A stretch of 5,274 nt of DNA from NCBI GenBank assembly GCA_021161765.1, contig JAGGZZ010000265.1, forward strand, positions 1 through 5,274, in the 5' to 3' direction. The position numbers and the translations under genes are program-made. The notes beneath the pieces are model-generated. The model saw only the letters and a program-made list of their open reading frames with translations. It was not told the origin of the DNA and did no database searches. Shown piece after piece: positions 1 through 4,597 of the stretch (position 1 is the first letter of the stretch; each line of letters starts with the position of its first letter). This stretch comes from Candidatus Methanophagales archaeon (GTDB lineage: Archaea; Halobacteriota; Syntropharchaeia; Alkanophagales; Methanospirareceae).

Positions 1-2
1 GT

Positions 3-1271
3 GATAACATAAAAGTCGGCGATGAGGTAGCTATTGGGCTTCAGTTTAAGAACCCTTTTAAGCAGGCGATACCTCTCCAGATTGTGGACCGGAACGTCTT
101 TGGGAATAACGGGTTGGACATAAAATGCCTTGAATATACGCTGCCCGCAAACGAAGAGTCGGTAATTGCGTACAGCGACCCGATAGTGCCTTTTAAACCC
201 GGTAATTACTCCCTGGACGCGGCAAAGGTAACTTACACCAATCCCGAAACGGGCAAGCGCGAAACGGTTGAATCAAACACGCTGGACATTCAAGTGAACG
301 CCAATAACAGCCAGCCGCCGGGTCAGCAGGCACAGGGCATTACCACCATTTATCAATGTAATGGCACTAATATCCGTTCCACTTCTTATTCGTCCTCCGG
401 TAGCTCCTTCAATATCCAGATTGGCCGTTCCAGCTATGGCAATGAACAACAGCAATCAGGCGGTCAGCAGCACGAGAGCGTAGAAAAGCGAGTGACGAAC
501 AATCAAATCAGTCAGAATACAGGTCAATTGAAAAAAGAGCTGGAAAAGGAGATGCAACAGCAGAAGGAGCAAGAAGAGCGAATACGGAAACAACTTGCCG
601 AAAACCCCGATTTCCAGAAATACGATAAACAATTAAGGAATGCCGGGTTTAATCAGACACCGGCTTCTTTTAATCGGATTTCCCAAAACCATACGCAGAT
701 AACTGCGCCTTACAGGAATGAAAGCACAGGTGCAGAAAGAAGAATCAAAGCGGATTATATCAACGGAACTATTCAGAAGGTTACTTTAGAAAGCACACCC
801 GAGCAGAAAGAAGAGAGCGGCAATCCCTGGTGGCTACTGCTTCTGATTCCCTTCGCAGGAGCCATTGCAACCGGGTGGTTTATTTTCGATAAATATCTTA
901 AAAAAACAGGGCGACAAGAGACACAGCCACAGCCCCTCACCGTGGAGCCGGTACAACGCGTTGACCACGTGGGCGAGGCAAGAAGAATGATTGAAGAAGC
1001 AGAGAACTTATTCAGGAACGGCAGCGAGAAGGACGCATACGAGAAGATATCAAAGGCAATTCGTTTTTATTTCTCTTATAAACTCGGTATCGAGAGAGAA
1101 TTGTTAAACAGCGAGTTGATGAATGCTCTGAAAGGGAAGGCAGATGCAGGTACATGTTCAAGGGTAAATGAATGCCTGGATTTGTGTGGAATGGTTGAAT
1201 TCGCAAAGTATAAAACCAACCAGGATGATTTTAATAAAATAGTAGAGATAGCTAAGGGGCTGATAGTATGA
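3..1271 (+). CDS. Membrane-anchored BatD-like protein, 5' end outside window
   Basis: The frame is open to the left edge, so the gene is 5'-truncated. The GTG at 84 is only an internal codon, because residues before it (KVGDEVAIGLQFKNPF) already read like an Ig-type beta domain. About 422 residues are visible. Residues 1-98 form a beta-rich Ig-like domain. A Q/N/S-rich linker follows, then a charged coiled coil at about 175-205 (ELEKEMQQQKEQEERIRKQL). One membrane segment lies at about 275-298 (WWLLLLIPFAGAIATGWFIF), followed by a basic stretch and a helical C-terminal domain of about 120 residues. This suggests an outside N-terminus and an inside C-terminal domain. The order resembles BatD-type proteins, which in other genomes sit with MoxR ATPases and DUF58 proteins; those would lie upstream and are not visible. 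The stop overlaps the next ATG as ATGA, indicating translational coupling. That it is a membrane protein is well supported; the family name is inference. Confidence 0.85.
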   Translation, partial: DNIKVGDEVAIGLQFKNPFKQAIPLQIVDRNVFGNNGLDIKCLEYTLPANEESVIAYSDPIVPFKPGNYSLDAAKVTYTNPETGKRETVESNTLDIQVNANNSQPPGQQAQGITTIYQCNGTNIRSTSYSSSGSSFNIQIGRSSYGNEQQQSGGQQHESVEKRVTNNQISQNTGQLKKELEKEMQQQKEQEERIRKQLAENPDFQKYDKQLRNAGFNQTPASFNRISQNHTQITAPYRNESTGAERRIKADYINGTIQKVTLESTPEQKEESGNPWWLLLLIPFAGAIATGWFIFDKYLKKTGRQETQPQPLTVEPVQRVDHVGEARRMIEEAENLFRNGSEKDAYEKISKAIRFYFSYKLGIERELLNSELMNALKGKADAGTCSRVNECLDLCGMVEFAKYKTNQDDFNKIVEIAKGLIV

Positions 1272-2032
1272 CCAGCACGGTTATGGGGGAAGAGGTAAGG
1301 ATAGTGGAAAAAGAAGGTGTGAAGCATAAAAATCCGATTGTGGTAGAGGGCTTGCCGGACGTGGGTCTGGTAGGAACGATTGCCGCGTCTTATATCGTGG
1401 AGCGCATGGGATATAAGGAGATAGGCTATATCGAATCTGATTTGTTTCCCCCTGTTATGGTGGTGCACGAGGGGGAATCGAAAAATCCATTGCGGATATA
1501 CGGTGATGAAGGCGTAGTGGTGGTGCTATCAGAAGTCGCGATACCGGTAGGTGCGGTTTATCCGTTGACTGAGGCTTTAGCTGACTGGGTCAAAGAAATA
1601 GACAGTAAATTGGTCATTTCGATGACCGGACTACCCGCGACGAACAGGATAGATATAGAGAAGCCAGAGGTGTTTGCCGTGGGGAACAGTGAAGAAGCGT
1701 TAAACGAGCTGAAGGATAGGCAGATGGAACTGCTGGAGGAAGGCTTTATCGCAGGTCCTTATGCTGTAATGCTGCGGGAATGCAGCAAGAGGAAAATGAG
1801 TGCAATTTCGCTGCTCGCCCAGTGCTTCCCCGTGTATCCCGACCCGGGTGCCGCAGCATCGGTAATTGAGTCGCTTGATAAGTTTTTAAAACTGGGCATA
1901 GACGTAAAGGAGTTATTAGAAAAAGGAGAAGAGATAAAACTAAAAGCTCGCGACCTTATGCGGCAAACAGCACTATCAGCACCAAAAATGCAGAAAGGCG
2001 TGGAGCAGGATATGCCTATCATGTATCGTTAG
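1268..2032 (+). CDS. PAC2-family (COG2047-type) proteasome assembly chaperone
   Basis: The 254-residue protein matches the archaeal PAC2 family. Seen motifs are PIVVEGLPDVGLVGTIAASYI (residues 23-43), the DLFPPVMVVHEG strand region (58-69), EGFIAGPYAVMLRE (158-171) and FPVYPDPGAAASVIESL (187-203). A charged helical tail follows, and the last three residues are Met-Tyr-Arg. That fits the HbYX (hydrophobic-Tyr-any) motif by which proteasome activators and assembly factors dock into pockets of the 20S alpha ring. Archaeal relatives (PbaA/PbaB) are linked to proteasome assembly or binding; the role here is inferred from family and tail. The ATG at 1268 overlaps the upstream stop, and AAGGGG near 1254-1259 can serve as ribosome-binding site. 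A second ATG at 1283 would also keep the whole domain but lacks a nearby purine-rich site. It is encoded in one operon with the BatD-like membrane protein. Confidence 0.92.
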   Translation: MTSTVMGEEVRIVEKEGVKHKNPIVVEGLPDVGLVGTIAASYIVERMGYKEIGYIESDLFPPVMVVHEGESKNPLRIYGDEGVVVVLSEVAIPVGAVYPLTEALADWVKEIDSKLVISMTGLPATNRIDIEKPEVFAVGNSEEALNELKDRQMELLEEGFIAGPYAVMLRECSKRKMSAISLLAQCFPVYPDPGAAASVIESLDKFLKLGIDVKELLEKGEEIKLKARDLMRQTALSAPKMQKGVEQDMPIMYR

Positions 2033-2041
2033 TTTTTTGAT

Positions 2042-2064
2042 AAAACTTTTTAGAAAAAAGTTTT
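2042..2064. terminator. AT-rich hairpin after the PAC2 gene, possible terminator
   Basis: AAAACTTTTT (2042-2051) and AAAAAGTTTT (2055-2064) are perfect 10-nt inverted arms around a 3-nt loop. A T-run at 2033-2038 lies just before, and the hairpin starts 9 nt after the PAC2 stop codon. The T-runs would suit archaeal termination, which depends mainly on T-tracts. The stem is nearly all A-T, so as RNA it is weak. The flanking TTTTTTGAT and the arms resemble the hairpin at 3151-3180, so it may instead be one copy of a dispersed repeat. Confidence 0.45.
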
Positions 2065-2102
2065 TAAAATAAATAAGATAGGGAGTGGAAGAAGAAAGAA
2101 GG
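2061..2102 (+). promoter_or_regulatory. Candidate promoter and ribosome-binding site of the Hsp20 gene
   Basis: A TATA-like TTTTTAAAATA lies at 2061-2071, about 44 nt before the ATG at 2110. Initiation about 26 nt downstream would give an untranslated leader near 18 nt. That leader would contain GAAGG (2098-2102), which ends 7 nt before the start codon. The TATA-like stretch overlaps the right arm of the hairpin. This is inferred from spacing and composition only. Confidence 0.35.
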
Positions 2103-2109
2103 CATAGAG

Positions 2110-2475
2110 ATGGGAATAGAAAGAAGGATAATAAGGACGACATGGAGATATGATGGCTGTTTAGAGCCGTTATACGAAGTGGAAGACAAAGAAGATGAGA
2201 TATTGGTTACCTTTGACCTGCCACGGGTAAGGAAAGAAAACGTGGAGATAAACACAACAGAAGATACAATAGAAGTGATAGCGAGGATGAGCGATGCCGT
2301 TTGCTGGGAGAGATGGAGCGGGATTCAGAAAAGGATAAGTTTTCAGGCATTCAGGAAACAAATAAGGTTGCCAGAACTCGTAGACCCCGAAAAAGTATCC
2401 GCTTCGTTTAAAAACGGCATTCTCAGGATAAATCTGCCCAAGGCGAGAAAGAAGGTGTTTGTACCGATAGAATAA
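2110..2475 (+). CDS. Small heat-shock protein, Hsp20/alpha-crystallin family
   Basis: The 121-residue protein has a short N-terminal arm (about 20 residues) and one alpha-crystallin domain (about 20-115). Family hallmarks are the strand LYEVEDKEDEILVTFDLPRV and the signature A-S-F-K-N-G-I-L at residues 98-105, followed by RINLPKA. The end, VFVPIE, looks like a shortened form of the C-terminal I/V-x-I/V motif that links subunits in sHSP oligomers. Members are ATP-independent cytoplasmic holdases that bind unfolding proteins. The N-terminal arm is short for the family, which could favour small oligomers, though that is inference. It follows the PAC2 gene by 77 nt but probably has its own promoter, since a hairpin lies between. 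No frame damage is seen. Confidence 0.92.
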   Translation: MGIERRIIRTTWRYDGCLEPLYEVEDKEDEILVTFDLPRVRKENVEINTTEDTIEVIARMSDAVCWERWSGIQKRISFQAFRKQIRLPELVDPEKVSASFKNGILRINLPKARKKVFVPIE

Positions 2476-2510
2476 AAGGTGAACCTGTGCGGGAGAGCAG
2501 CAAGAAAAAG

Positions 2511-2538
2511 TAAATTATAGACACAGATTAACGCAGAT
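2511..2538 (+). repeat. Left copy of a perfect 28-nt inverted repeat
   Basis: This segment is the exact reverse complement of 3676-3703, from the TAAATTATAGAC end to the AACGCAGAT end. It holds two of the 10-nt units (ACACAGATTA, ACGCAGAT..). It begins 35 nt after the Hsp20 stop codon, and 1137 nt separate the two copies. Confidence 0.9.
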
Positions 2539-2626
2539 GATAATATAGCGGTCTGGCGGTTTAGCGGTTTGGTCAAAGGGACTGAGCCGCTAACGAGCTA
2601 AACCTCTAAACTCGCTTAATCTGTGT
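2521..2626. repeat. Imperfect palindromic repeat element with 8-nt tandem units
   Basis: The outer arms are ACACAGATTAA (2521-2531) and TTAATCTGTGT (2616-2626), an exact 11-nt inverted pair. Inside are three tandem 8-nt units, each GCGG plus four bases (GCGGTCTG, GCGGTTTA, GCGGTTTG at 2548-2571). Further in is a 7-nt inverted pair, TTAGCGG (2561-2567) and CCGCTAA (2587-2593). On the opposite strand, about 2590-2615 again reads as related 8-nt units (GAGGTTTA and similar). This is a nested, MITE- or REP-like non-coding element; no coding content is seen. Confidence 0.65.
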
Positions 2627-2669
2627 AAATCCGTGTCTTAAATAGAAGGAAGCTACACGTTATATACAA
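2617..2669 (-). repeat. Copy 1 of the ~65-nt dispersed element (minus orientation)
   Basis: Read on the minus strand it runs TTGTATATA, a short variable part, CTTCTATTT, AGACACGGATTT, ACACAGATTA. The same order appears at 3004-3074 and 3562-3634. On the plus strand the TATATACAA end stops 6 nt before the ATG at 2676, so the element forms the immediate 5' leader of that gene. Confidence 0.7.
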
Positions 2670-2675
2670 GAACAA

Positions 2676-3011
2676 ATGGGAGAAGAGGAAGAAGACAAAT
2701 TTGGCGATGACCTGATCAAACCGACTTCGTTCTATTCCGCAGAGCACGAGAAGACGAAACTGAATTGGTTCTGCTACGAAGCAGCTTTGAGTTTCGAGTT
2801 TGAGATTCAACACAAGCTGGGAGAAAGATTGAAGCGATATGGGATTTACGAAGAGCAGATAGCGGATTTCTCCATTTATCTCGCGAAGCAGATGAAGGAC
2901 CTTATTAGGGCACTATCTAAAAATCAAGTGATTTATCACCGCGGAGATCGCCGAGTACGCAGAGTTTTAAGACGTTTTCAATCATTGTTTATGTTTTCTG
3001 GTGGTATATAA
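2676..3011 (+). CDS. Small protein of unknown function with a repeat-derived tail
   Basis: I do not recognise this 111-residue protein. It starts with an acidic run (MGEEEEDKFGDDL), then has an aromatic-rich and probably helical body (about 17-82), including TKLNWFCYEAALSFEFEIQ and YLAKQMKDLIRALSK. There is no signal peptide or membrane segment. From about residue 87 the composition changes to HRGDRRVRRVLRRF. This part is encoded by 9-nt repeat units at 2941-2967. The final GGI and the stop codon come from the dispersed element at 3004-3074. The native end may therefore have been near residue 82-86, with the tail gained by repeat insertion. The start has no Shine-Dalgarno sequence and directly follows another copy of the dispersed element. 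The frame has a stop at 2643-2645, so little upstream extension is possible. It could be a real small gene or a fragment. Confidence 0.55.
   Translation: MGEEEEDKFGDDLIKPTSFYSAEHEKTKLNWFCYEAALSFEFEIQHKLGERLKRYGIYEEQIADFSIYLAKQMKDLIRALSKNQVIYHRGDRRVRRVLRRFQSLFMFSGGI
2941..2967 (+). repeat. Three 9-nt tandem units inside the 2676-3011 gene
   Basis: The units are GCGGAGATC, GCCGAGTAC and GCAGAGTTT, with consensus GCNGAGNNN. The 9-nt period keeps the reading frame and encodes an Arg-rich stretch (R-G-D-R-R-V-R-R-V). Such GC-rich units in an otherwise AT-rich coding end suggest insertion of a non-coding repeat. Confidence 0.7.
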
Positions 3012-3074
3012 AGTATAACTTCTACCCATTTAGGACGCAGATTTACATGGATTTACGCAACACTTTTTCTTTTT
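3004..3074 (+). repeat. Copy 2 of the ~65-nt dispersed element (plus orientation)
   Basis: The order is GTATATAAAGTATAAC, TTCTACCCATTT, AGGACGCAGATTT, ACATGGATTT, then a T-rich end. It aligns with 3562-3634, differing by a few substitutions and two short gaps. It overlaps the stop codon of the 2676-3011 gene (3009-3011). Its minus strand contains TTTATATA, a good match to an archaeal TATA box, which would point into that gene antisense. Confidence 0.7.
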
Positions 3075-3088
3075 CAAAAAAAAGAAAA
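3065..3088. repeat. AT-rich inverted repeat (hairpin)
   Basis: TTTTCTTTTT (3065-3074) pairs exactly with AAAAAGAAAA (3079-3088) around a 4-nt loop. It lies 54 nt after the stop of the 2676-3011 gene and follows T-runs that could terminate archaeal transcription. It overlaps the T-rich end of dispersed copy 2. Confidence 0.45.
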
Positions 3089-3157
3089 CCTGTGCTAAAA
3101 GAAAAACAGATTTCTTTGGTAAAGCTTTCTTTCCGCGAAGTTGCGAAGCGTTTTTGA

Positions 3158-3178
3158 TCAAACTTTCCTAAAGTTTGA
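3158..3178. repeat. Perfect 9-nt hairpin just before intron domain V
   Basis: TCAAACTTT (3158-3166) and AAAGTTTGA (3170-3178) are exact inverted arms around CCT. With the preceding TTTTTGA it resembles the hairpin at 2033-2065, so both may be one dispersed family. It abuts the domain V segment with 4 nt between, so it could mark the junction where the intron body is missing. Confidence 0.6.
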
Positions 3179-3182
3179 AAGG

Positions 3183-3256
3183 AGAGCCGTATACGGGAAA
3201 TCCGTACGTGCGGTTCGATGGAGGGACGGAGGTCTAAAGACCTCCTCCTACTCTAC
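3183..3256 (+). ncRNA. Group II intron 3' end: domains V and VI (relic)
   Basis: Domain V spans 3184-3216. It begins GAGCCGTAT with the catalytic triad AGC at 3185-3187. The distal stem ACGG (3193-3196) pairs with CCGT (3202-3205) around a GAAAT loop. The two-base AC bulge is at 3206-3207, and GTGCGGTTC (3208-3216) closes the proximal stem with all nine positions paired, including three G-U pairs. Domain VI follows: GGAGGTC (3228-3234) and GACCTCC (3239-3245) close on TAAA. Below that, 3220-3226 pair with 3246-3248 and 3251-3254, leaving A3250 bulged as branch point. The predicted 3' end is ...CTAC at 3256, which places A3250 seventh from the end and gives the usual 3' AY. No reverse transcriptase and no domain I-III structure is visible upstream, so this looks like a 5'-truncated insertion or an eroded intron. 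It lies 73 nt beyond, and antisense to, the end of the pcc1-like gene. Confidence 0.85.
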
Positions 3257-3329
3257 TGTGGGCAGAGCCCCCTTAGCGTTAATCTGCATCCTCTGTTTTC
3301 TTGCGAAAATCTGTGTAATCTTGTGGTTA

Positions 3330-3554
3330 CTATGGACTCACCACCATCTCTACCACTTCTTGTGCCGCCTTGGCATTCATCAGATAATCATCCACTGTTG
3401 CGATTAGCGACCCTATTTTTTCGGCTTCAAAATATGTCGCCACATGGTTTTCCTTTATCACGGTCTTCATATTGTTCATATTGTCCGGTATTAACGACTT
3501 TGCTACCAAATCCGCCGTTGCCCCGCTTATCGCGATTTTTGCTTTTATTTTCAT
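3330..3554 (-). CDS. pcc1: Pcc1-like subunit of the KEOPS tRNA t6A complex
   Basis: The 74-residue protein has the Pcc1 layout. There is a first strand (KIKAKIAIS), a helix, the SLIPDN motif (20-25), two more strands (KTVIKENHVATYFEAE), then KIGSLIATVDDYLMNAKAAQEVVE (46-69), the conserved helix with the Thr-Val-Asp-Asp turn. Archaeal Pcc1 proteins are about 75-85 residues, so this one is full length. Pcc1 is the dimerisation subunit of KEOPS (Kae1, Bud32, Cgi121, Pcc1), which makes N6-threonylcarbamoyladenosine at position 37 of ANN-decoding tRNAs. I chose the ATG at 3554; a GTG at 3596 would add 14 residues read from repeat DNA and is unlikely. No Shine-Dalgarno sequence is near, so the message may be leaderless or have a very short leader. 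Other KEOPS genes are not in the window. The direct upstream sequence is the dispersed element at 3562-3634. Confidence 0.82.
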   Translation of the reverse strand: MKIKAKIAISGATADLVAKSLIPDNMNNMKTVIKENHVATYFEAEKIGSLIATVDDYLMNAKAAQEVVEMVVSP

Positions 3555-3561
3555 TTTAATT

Positions 3562-3634
3562 GTATATAGAGTATAACCCCCTTCTATTTGAGACACGGAT
3601 TTACACGGATTTACACAGATTTTTTCTTTCTTTT
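3562..3634 (+). repeat. Copy 3 of the ~65-nt dispersed element
   Basis: The order is GTATATAGAGTATAAC, CCCCTTCTATTT, GAGACACGGATTT, ACACGGATTT, ACACAGATTT, then a T-rich end. The part at 3593-3622 is three exact-period 10-nt units. Relative to the minus-strand pcc1-like gene, it forms the immediate upstream region, ending in TATATACAATTAAA directly before the ATG. This mirrors copy 1 before the gene at 2676. Confidence 0.75.
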
Positions 3635-3663
3635 GTTGGACTGGGCTAACGGCATTGCTCTTT

Positions 3664-3703
3664 TTATCAGTGTTAATCTGCGTTAATCTGTGTCTATAAT
3701 TTA
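3664..3703 (-). repeat. Right copy of the 28-nt inverted repeat plus 10-nt units
   Basis: Positions 3676-3703 are the exact reverse complement of 2511-2538. On the minus strand, 3693-3664 reads as three 10-nt units: ACACAGATTA, ACGCAGATTA and ACACTGATAA. These also make an imperfect inverted repeat with 3593-3622 about 40 nt away. Confidence 0.85.
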
Positions 3704-3715
3704 TTTTTTAAGACT

Positions 3716-3735
3716 AAATTTAAATTTAAATTTAA
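3716..3735 (+). promoter_or_regulatory. Leaderless-type TATA promoter of the nucleotidyltransferase
   Basis: Three tandem AAATTT units (3716-3733) plus AA give overlapping TTTAAATTTAA boxes. The box at 3725-3735 is centred about 25 nt before the ATG at 3755. That is the spacing at which archaeal transcription would begin at or next to the start codon. No Shine-Dalgarno sequence precedes the ATG, which agrees with a leaderless message. Confidence 0.55.
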
Positions 3736-3754
3736 TCCACGCTTAAAATAAATT

Positions 3755-4513
3755 ATGAAAACGATTTTATTGGCAGGCGGGTATGCAAAGAGGTTGTGGC
3801 CACTGACAACGGACCGCCCCAAATCGTTGCTTCCCATAGCGGGTAAGCCAATAATCGAGTATATCCTGGACGGAATGGAGCACATAGGAGAAATAGAGGT
3901 GGTATTTCTATCCACGAACCGCAAGTTTGAAACAAAGTTCAAGGACTGGCTCGAGAACTACCGAAGTAGTAAAGAAATTAGACTGGTGATTGAAGAAACC
4001 CGAACTGAAGAGGACAAATTGGGTTCAATTAGAGCGTTAAATTTTTTGATTGCGCATCATGGACTCAATGAGGATTTGTTAATCATAGGTAGTGACAATC
4101 TATTTGACTTTGACTTAAAAGAATTGATAGCGTTTTACAGGACTAAAAAGAAAACCGTAGTGCTTTTATATGATATGAAGGATAAGGAGCGAGTAAGGGG
4201 GAAATACGGTGCTTTGGAAATAGATAGTGATTTAAAGATTATCGATTCAGAAGAAAAACCCGAGAACCCCAGGTCAACATTAATCTCTACTGCCTGTTAT
4301 ATATTCACAAAGGAAGATTTAGCGTTGATTGACGATTATCTGGCGGCGGGGAATAACCCGGATGCCATCGGATTTTTTGTGTCCTGGTTGTGTAAAAGGA
4401 GTGCCCTATATGGTCTCGTTCATAGCGGGCTCTGGTTTGACATAGGCAGCTTTGATGATTACGAGCGTGCAAATGCGGTTTATAGATGGATAAACCGAGA
4501 GAGGAGCTTATAA
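3755..4513 (+). CDS. Sugar-phosphate nucleotidyltransferase (RmlA/GlmU-N type)
   Basis: The 252-residue protein is a single NTP-transferase domain. Residues 5-28 hold the nucleotide-binding signature: LAGGYAKRLWPLT (6-18), then RPKSLLPI (21-28) with the catalytic Lys23. LGSIRAL (89-95) stands where relatives have G-T-A-x-x-L. GSDNLF (112-117) supplies the metal-binding Asp114. KYGALEID (150-157), EEKP (166-169) and WFDIGSFDDY (227-236) match sugar-binding and second metal-site segments. Such enzymes join a sugar 1-phosphate to an NTP, giving an NDP-sugar and pyrophosphate, and act in the cytoplasm for glycan or glycolipid synthesis. There is no left-handed beta-helix C-terminal domain, and the length suits the short stand-alone type. 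The exact sugar and nucleotide cannot be told, since no other sugar gene is in the window. It has its own promoter. Confidence 0.92.
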   Translation: MKTILLAGGYAKRLWPLTTDRPKSLLPIAGKPIIEYILDGMEHIGEIEVVFLSTNRKFETKFKDWLENYRSSKEIRLVIEETRTEEDKLGSIRALNFLIAHHGLNEDLLIIGSDNLFDFDLKELIAFYRTKKKTVVLLYDMKDKERVRGKYGALEIDSDLKIIDSEEKPENPRSTLISTACYIFTKEDLALIDDYLAAGNNPDAIGFFVSWLCKRSALYGLVHSGLWFDIGSFDDYERANAVYRWINRERSL

Positions 4514-4597
4514 ATCTATCCAAATCCGCGTTCAAAAGTAAAGTAAAATTCTATCTGAATTAAGAAGCGATACAACAGAGTCTGGACAAAAGAAGCT
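4508..4597 (+). promoter_or_regulatory. Candidate promoter region of the toxin-antitoxin-like pair
   Basis: TTATAAAT (4509-4516) overlaps the preceding stop codon and is a good TATA-box match. Initiation would fall near 4538. CAAATCCGCGTTCAAAAG (4521-4538) resembles a worn copy of the AAATCCGTGTCTYAAATAG part of the dispersed element found before the genes at 2676 and 3554. From 4559 the frame is open and in phase with the toxin-like gene. Confidence 0.35.

Larger units (their letters stand above)
3012..3329. other. Gene-free repeat-rich stretch carrying an intron relic
   Basis: I see no credible gene here; open frames on the plus strand at 3141-3559 are rich in Ser, Leu, Cys and Pro and overlap the structured RNA and pcc1. 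The stretch contains the rest of dispersed copy 2, hairpins at 3065-3088 and 3158-3178, group II intron domains V and VI (3183-3256), a small GGGC-AGA-GCCC hairpin (3260-3270), and degenerate 10-nt units at 3280-3289 (TAATCTGCAT) and 3307-3326 (AAATCTGTGT and one more). Confidence 0.7.

Noticed and set aside
84..86. GTG as the start of the first gene
   Set aside because: The frame is open to the left edge, and the residues before it continue the Ig-like domain, so this is an internal valine.
1076..1468. Minus-strand frame of 130 codons across the first two genes
   Set aside because: It overlaps two strongly supported genes, has no recognisable motif and has the composition of an antisense shadow.
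2487..2493. GTGCGGG as a possible 5' end (GUGYG) of the group II intron ending at 3256
   Set aside because: A 5-nt consensus occurs easily by chance, and I could not read domain I-III pairings downstream. The interval is filled with other repeats and a separate open frame.
2656..2668. GTTATATAC as a TATA box for the gene at 2676
   Set aside because: It is centred only about 12 nt before the ATG, so transcription would start inside the gene. It fits better as the initiation region of the repeat-borne leader.
3260..3270. GGGC-AGA-GCCC hairpin as a terminator or class C intron target
   Set aside because: The 4-bp stem is too short to support either claim, and no T-run follows.
3141..3559. Plus-strand open frames of 88 and 113 codons (3141-3407 and 3218-3559)
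   Set aside because: They run through intron domains V and VI, repeats and the antisense of the pcc1-like gene. The translations are low-complexity Ser/Leu/Pro/Cys with no family resemblance.
3554..3596. GTG at 3596 as the start of the pcc1-like gene
   Set aside because: The extra 14 residues come from the dispersed repeat, and the family begins at the first strand KIKAKIAIS. The ATG at 3554 is better.
2511..3703. CRISPR array from the many similar short units
   Set aside because: The 10-nt units are adjacent or in inverted orientation with no regular unique spacers, and no cas gene is present.
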